NCBI GenBank assembly: GCA_027032075.1
Contig: JALVOC010000091.1
Span: 1 to 64,000, forward strand
Direction: 5' to 3'
DNA: 64,000 nucleotides
DNA from: Chromatiales bacterium
GTDB taxonomy: Bacteria; Pseudomonadota; Gammaproteobacteria; UBA6429; Thiohalophilaceae
The notes under the pieces are model-generated. The model saw nothing but the letters and a program-made list of their open reading frames with translations, did not search any database and was not told where the DNA came from. Each line of letters opens with the position of its first letter. Positions within the stretch are counted from its first letter, which is position 1. Positions 60,536 through 64,000 of this stretch are shown here, in pieces. The position numbers and the translations under genes were made by a program.

Positions 60536-61091
60536 AGGTTCCCTCTCCTTCGGCGAGCAGTTCCATGCGGCCTTCTGCAAGGTAAACGCGTATTCCCTTG
60601 CCGCGCAGTTGGCTGCCGTTGCTTTTCAGCAAAACCCTGGCGTCGGTTTCGGCATATTCCTCCTGCGGCAGGATCAGCAGGTCGCGGGTAAACAGTTCGG
60701 CCTTGGCGTATCGCCGGCTGGCGGGCCGGATCATGGTGACGCGGCCGTCGAGGTGAATAAGATCGCCGCGGTTCAGGATGCGCCCCTGTTCGGAGGTGAT
60801 GCGCCAGGGCGGCAGTTTGTCCTTGCGGTGGATCCGCATGCGGGGCTGGAGCAGTTTGACGCTGCCGTCATCAGGGTAGTGCTCCACCTTTTGGGCCTTG
60901 AGCCGGTAGCGGGGCAGTCCTGCGGCGTTGATTACGGTGGCGGTTGCCTCCTCGAGAAAATAATCGGGTTCATGGCGCACGGCCTGCTGGTCCGCCTGTT
61001 GTTTGGGTTTGAATGCGGTGAGCAACCAGCTGCTGTAGGCTGCAATCAGCACTACAGCAAGCAGGATGATCAAATAGTGCAGACGGGTCAT
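60522..61091 (-). CDS. lptC: LPS export protein LptC
   Basis: This 189-residue bitopic inner-membrane protein has one N-terminal helix (about 6-24) and a periplasmic OstA-like domain. It hands LPS from LptBFG to LptA. The ATG at 61091 overlaps the kdsC stop (ATGA); the frame is open to 61151, but the extra residues precede the membrane anchor and are not family-like. The sequence FLEEATATVINAAGLPRYRL is typical. Confidence 0.92.
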   Translation of the reverse strand: MTRLHYLIILLAVVLIAAYSSWLLTAFKPKQQADQQAVRHEPDYFLEEATATVINAAGLPRYRLKAQKVEHYPDDGSVKLLQPRMRIHRKDKLPPWRITSEQGRILNRGDLIHLDGRVTMIRPASRRYAKAELFTRDLLILPQEEYAETDARVLLKSNGSQLRGKGIRVYLAEGRMELLAEGEGTYVSP

Positions 61092-61612
61092 GTGAGAAAT
61101 GAGTTGAGTTGCGCGTCCAGCGTGTTTTGTGCCTCCATCAGCAACTCGCAAACATCACGGGCTGCGCCGCGGCCTCCTGCGTGAGGGGTCTGCCAGTGGG
61201 CATGCTGTTTCGCCAGGGGGTGGGCGTCCTGCACGGCGATGGCGAGACCGACGCGGCGCATTACCGGCAGATCCACCACGTCATCCCCCACGTAGGCGGT
61301 GTGTTCCATACCAATGTTCAATTCAGCGATCAGCTCTTCCATCGCGTTGAGTTTGTCCAGTCGTCCCTGGTAGATGTACTGAATCCCCAGGTTTGCCATG
61401 CGGTGTTTGACCACTTCCGAGGTGCGGGCGGTGATAATGCCGATTTCGACCCCCGAACGGTGCAGTAGTTTCATTCCCAGGCCGTCACGTGAGTGAAATG
61501 CCTTGTATTCCTGCCCGTCGTCGCCGAGGAAGAGACTGCCATCGGTCAATACCCCGTCAACATCGAAGACGACCAGTTTGATCTGCGCTGCTTTTTCCAG
61601 GATATCTTTCAT
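61088..61612 (-). CDS. kdsC: 3-deoxy-D-manno-octulosonate 8-phosphate phosphatase KdsC
   Basis: This 174-residue HAD phosphatase makes Kdo for LPS inner core. The nucleophile motif is FDVDGVLTDG, with GIITARTSEVV (motif II) and AYVGDDVVDLPVM (motif IV). It is a C0-type HAD without a cap, forming a tetramer in the family. It lies 11 nt after kdsD. Confidence 0.96.
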   Translation of the reverse strand: MKDILEKAAQIKLVVFDVDGVLTDGSLFLGDDGQEYKAFHSRDGLGMKLLHRSGVEIGIITARTSEVVKHRMANLGIQYIYQGRLDKLNAMEELIAELNIGMEHTAYVGDDVVDLPVMRRVGLAIAVQDAHPLAKQHAHWQTPHAGGRGAARDVCELLMEAQNTLDAQLNSFLT

Positions 61613-61623
61613 ACCTGTCCTCG

Positions 61624-62598
61624 CTATACCACTCCGGCACGGAGCAGGTCATGCATGTTCAATGCGCCGATCAGGCGCCGGTTTTCATCAACGACCGGCA
61701 GGGCGTTGATGCGTTTGTTGTCCATCAATTGCAGTGCCTCGGCCGCCAGTTGCTCCGACTGGATGGTGGTGCAATCAGGGGTCATGCATTCTCCTATGTT
61801 GAGGCTGTGGACATCCACTTGTCCATGATCCAGGACGCGCCGCAGGTCGCCGTCGGTGAAAACGCCGGCTACTTCCCCTTCGGGGGTGACCACCACTGTC
61901 ATACCCAGCCCTTTGCGGGTCATTTCCACCAGGGCATCGCTGAGGGGGGCCGATGCGGCGACGCGGGGAATGTCATCCCCGGTGTGCATGATGTCCTTGA
62001 CGTGCAGTAACAGCCGTTTTCCCAGGCGGCCGCCAGGGTGGGAGCGGGCGAAGTCGTTGGCAGTGAAGCCGCGGGATTCGAGCAGGGAGACGGCGAGGGC
62101 ATCACCCATCACCAGGGTAACGGTAGTGCTGGCAGTGGGGGCCAGGCCCAGTGGGCAGGCCTCCTTGGTGACGCTGACATCGAGGTTGATATCGGATTCC
62201 CGGGCCAGACGTGATTCGGGGTTGCCGGTGAGGCTGATCAAGGGGACCCCCAGCCGTTTGATCAGGGGTAAAATGGTCAGGATCTCCTCGGTTTCACCCG
62301 AATTGGAGAGGGCCAGCACCACATCCCGGGAGGTGATCATGCCCAGATCGCCGTGGCTGGCCTCGCCAGGGTGCACAAAAAATGCCGGTGTTCCGGTGCT
62401 CGCCAGGGTTGCGGCGATTTTCCCGCCGATATGCCCCGATTTGCCCATGCCGGTGACGACAATGCGCCCCTTGCACTGCAGCATGTATTCACAGGCGGTG
62501 GCGAAATGTTCATCGAGGCGCTGGCCAAGTGCCTGTACCGCTTCGATCTCGGTATCGATGACCGCGCGGGCCAGATTGAGGACTTTTTCTTTGTTCAT
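61624..62598 (-). CDS. kdsD: D-arabinose 5-phosphate isomerase KdsD
   Basis: This 324-residue enzyme converts ribulose-5-P to arabinose-5-P, the first step to Kdo. It has an N-terminal SIS domain (GRIVVTGMGKSGHIGGKIAA; SGETEEILT) and two C-terminal CBS domains (about 200-320). The length is that of E. coli KdsD (328). Its substrate is supplied by Gnd encoded at 16.2 kb. It continues the operon from yrbG and the HMA gene. Confidence 0.96.
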   Translation of the reverse strand: MNKEKVLNLARAVIDTEIEAVQALGQRLDEHFATACEYMLQCKGRIVVTGMGKSGHIGGKIAATLASTGTPAFFVHPGEASHGDLGMITSRDVVLALSNSGETEEILTILPLIKRLGVPLISLTGNPESRLARESDINLDVSVTKEACPLGLAPTASTTVTLVMGDALAVSLLESRGFTANDFARSHPGGRLGKRLLLHVKDIMHTGDDIPRVAASAPLSDALVEMTRKGLGMTVVVTPEGEVAGVFTDGDLRRVLDHGQVDVHSLNIGECMTPDCTTIQSEQLAAEALQLMDNKRINALPVVDENRRLIGALNMHDLLRAGVV

Positions 62599-62606
62599 GC
62601 GATGGC

Positions 62607-62810
62607 CTAGGCGGCGACAGGATATCCCAGTTCGGCCAGCCTGGCGTGGATTGCCGCGGTATCGATATCTTCGCCCTGTATCCGGACCGTGCCGTTGGCC
62701 ACATCGACCTCAATGCCGCTAACCCCTTTCATGTTTTTCAGTCCGTCCTGAATTGCGCTGGCGCAGCCACCGCATTTGACGTTTTCCACTTTCAGTTCAA
62801 GAGATGCCAT
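62607..62810 (-). CDS. HMA-domain copper/heavy-metal chaperone-like protein
   Basis: This 67-residue single HMA domain has the metal site C13-GG-C16 (VKCGGCASAI), with the GVSGIEVDVANGTVRI strand pattern of CopZ/MerP-like proteins. A Cu(I) chaperone role is probable from the family, but no copper ATPase is adjacent. It is embedded between the calcium/sodium exchanger and kdsD, 17 nt and 8 nt away, so it is co-transcribed with the LPS genes. Confidence 0.85.
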   Translation of the reverse strand: MASLELKVENVKCGGCASAIQDGLKNMKGVSGIEVDVANGTVRIQGEDIDTAAIHARLAELGYPVAA

Positions 62811-62827
62811 GGTGGTTTTCTCGTCCG

Positions 62828-63802
62828 TTATTGTTTAATACTAATATATAAAGTAACCATATAGGCAGTATAGCCGCCGAGCAGCAGCAACCCCTCCAGC
62901 CGGTTGATGCGTCCATCACCGCGGAAGCCATAGGCCATGACAAACATCGCAATGCTAAGACCGATCATGAACGGAAAGTCACGGCTGAGGATCTCCGGCT
63001 CCAGCACATGCGGTGATATCAGCCCCGGCAGACCGAGTACCGCCAGGAGATTGAACATATTGGAACCGATTACATTGCCGATGGCAATGTCCGGCTCTTT
63101 TCTGAGGGCACTCATGACGGAGGCGGCCAGTTCCGGCAGGCTGGTGCCGATGGCAACAATGGTCAGGCCGATGACCAGATCACTGATCCCCAGGGCATGG
63201 GCGATGTTTACCGCCCCCCAGACGAGAATGCGGGAGCTGCCGAGCAGCAGCAGCATGCCCACTATCAGCCAGAAGAGAGCTTTGCCCGTGGTGAGATGGG
63301 GGATCTCACTTTCGAACTCCCTTTCCATCGGATCATGGTTCTGCCGCAGACCCATGCGGATCATCCAGTAAAGCAACGCACCCAGGCCGCCCATGAGGAT
63401 GAGGCCGTCCGGGCGGCTCAGTTCCCCATCCATGACCAGCAATAGCGCAACCAGCATGATGGCGAACATCAACGGGTACTCGCGCCGCAGGGTTTCGGAT
63501 TTGACACACAATGGTGTAATCAGGGCGGTGGCGCCCAGCACCAGGGCGATGTTGGTGATATTGGAGCCGAGGGCATTGCCCACCCCCAGCGCCGGATTGC
63601 CCTGCATGGCGGCCATTACCGAGACCAGGATCTCCGGTGCCGAGGTGCCGATACCGACGATGGTCAGGCCGATGATCAACGGGGAAACCCCGAAATTGCG
63701 TGCGGTGGCGGCGGCGCCATGGACAAAGCGATCGGCGCCCCACACCAGCAGGGCAAAGCCGCTGATCACGGCAAACAGGGAGAGAAGGAGCGAAGTATCC
63801 AT
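62828..63802 (-). CDS. yrbG: Calcium/sodium antiporter YrbG
   Basis: This 324-residue K-dependent Na/Ca-exchanger family protein has ten membrane segments in two inverted halves. Each half carries the alpha-repeat signature (GTSAPEILVSVMAA near 50; GTSLPELAASVMSA near 215), followed by GNALGSNITNIALV and GNVIGSNMFNLLAV. It is the first complete gene of the minus-strand Kdo/Lpt operon, as in E. coli. Confidence 0.94.
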   Translation of the reverse strand: MDTSLLLSLFAVISGFALLVWGADRFVHGAAATARNFGVSPLIIGLTIVGIGTSAPEILVSVMAAMQGNPALGVGNALGSNITNIALVLGATALITPLCVKSETLRREYPLMFAIMLVALLLVMDGELSRPDGLILMGGLGALLYWMIRMGLRQNHDPMEREFESEIPHLTTGKALFWLIVGMLLLLGSSRILVWGAVNIAHALGISDLVIGLTIVAIGTSLPELAASVMSALRKEPDIAIGNVIGSNMFNLLAVLGLPGLISPHVLEPEILSRDFPFMIGLSIAMFVMAYGFRGDGRINRLEGLLLLGGYTAYMVTLYISIKQ

Positions 63803-63841
63803 GGCAACGACTTAAATTCAGATCAGGTGGAAGATTGCGAA

Positions 63842-64000
63842 CTAGGGCGAGGGCGGGACATTCGTTTGCTTCGCTTTGTTATTTTTTTCCAGTTCCAATT
63901 CCAGTTCCAGCTCCATCTCGAGTTCCTTGTCCGAAGCGGGTTCCAGGCCCGGGCCTTCCTCAGGAGGAGGGTTGCCATCATAAATCAAATTGCGGCGGTA
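63842..64000 (-). CDS. Partial gene: C-terminus with acidic tail, possibly MlaA (VacJ)
   Basis: Only the last 52 codons lie in the window. They read YRRNLIYDGNPPPEEGPG, then an acidic repeat (ELEMELELELELE), a short basic tail and stop TAG at 63842-63844. The RRNLIYDGNPP segment resembles the C-terminus of MlaA/VacJ, the outer-membrane lipoprotein of the Mla phospholipid pathway, and mla genes commonly neighbour yrbG. The assignment rests on this short match and on position, so it is tentative. The acidic tail comes from an imperfect 6-nt direct repeat (GGAACT/GGAGCT-like units). Confidence 0.4.
   Translation of the reverse strand, partial: YRRNLIYDGNPPPEEGPGLEPASDKELEMELELELELEKNNKAKQTNVPPSP

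Overview
The window looks like chromosome from a gammaproteobacterium with about 53-55% GC, judged by eye. Two things support this. The gene orders are classic gammaproteobacterial ones: miaB-phoH-ybeY-corC-lnt; leuS-lptE-holA-proA-nadD-rsfS-rlmH; maf-rng-yhdP-nit-tldD-darP-pmbA; and yrbG-kdsD-kdsC-lptC-lptA-lptB-rpoN-hpf-ptsN-hprK-rapZ. The protein families are also proteobacterial, including DarP, RapZ, LptE and a YbeL-type zinc ribbon. A free-living, possibly sulfur- or chemolithotrophic lineage is only a guess. No rRNA, tRNA, CRISPR array, transposase or phage gene was seen.

Layout. 1-5.9 kb: membrane-anchored thioredoxin-like protein, response regulator with a degenerate GGDEF domain, DUF302 protein, HDOD protein, mazG and amt. 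6.1-12.8 kb: miaB-phoH-ybeY-corC-lnt operon, an lgt that reads like the Bacteroidetes type, and a YbeL-like zinc ribbon gene. 12.9-17.1 kb: glucose entry and oxidative pentose phosphate genes (pgl, glk, then zwf and a short-form gnd on the other strand). 17.5-32.7 kb: a full glycogen module (glgA, glgB, glgC, a GH57 enzyme, malQ, glgP, pgm, pgi). Together these genes interconvert glucose, glucose-6-P, glucose-1-P, ADP-glucose and glycogen, with an outlet to the pentose phosphate pathway. 33-40.7 kb: leuS to maf housekeeping genes. 41-51.2 kb: rng, yhdP, a small unknown exported protein, nit, tldD, darP and pmbA. 51.2-54.3 kb: a glutamine amidotransferase coupled to an unknown membrane protein, a DUF2788 protein and mgtE. 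54.4-64 kb, all on the minus strand: the nitrogen-PTS/rpoN cluster and the LPS-transport/Kdo cluster, ending in a partial gene that may be mlaA.

The most unusual content is non-coding. Three complete copies, and one copy cut by the window start, of a roughly 205-215 bp nested inverted-repeat element lie in intergenic gaps (1-127, 17721-17923, 32675-32889, 40780-40993). Each has a conserved 52-nt core that itself folds into two hairpins. The core is enclosed by a 27-31 bp inner stem, a constant-asymmetry spacer and a 13-28 bp outer stem. Stem sequences differ between copies but remain complementary within each copy. A core-less half copy (26446-26489) lies at the glgP stop codon and pairs with the left end of the 17.7 kb copy. 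As a result, an 8.7 kb segment carrying glgA to malQ is bracketed by 44-bp inverted repeats (40/44 identical).
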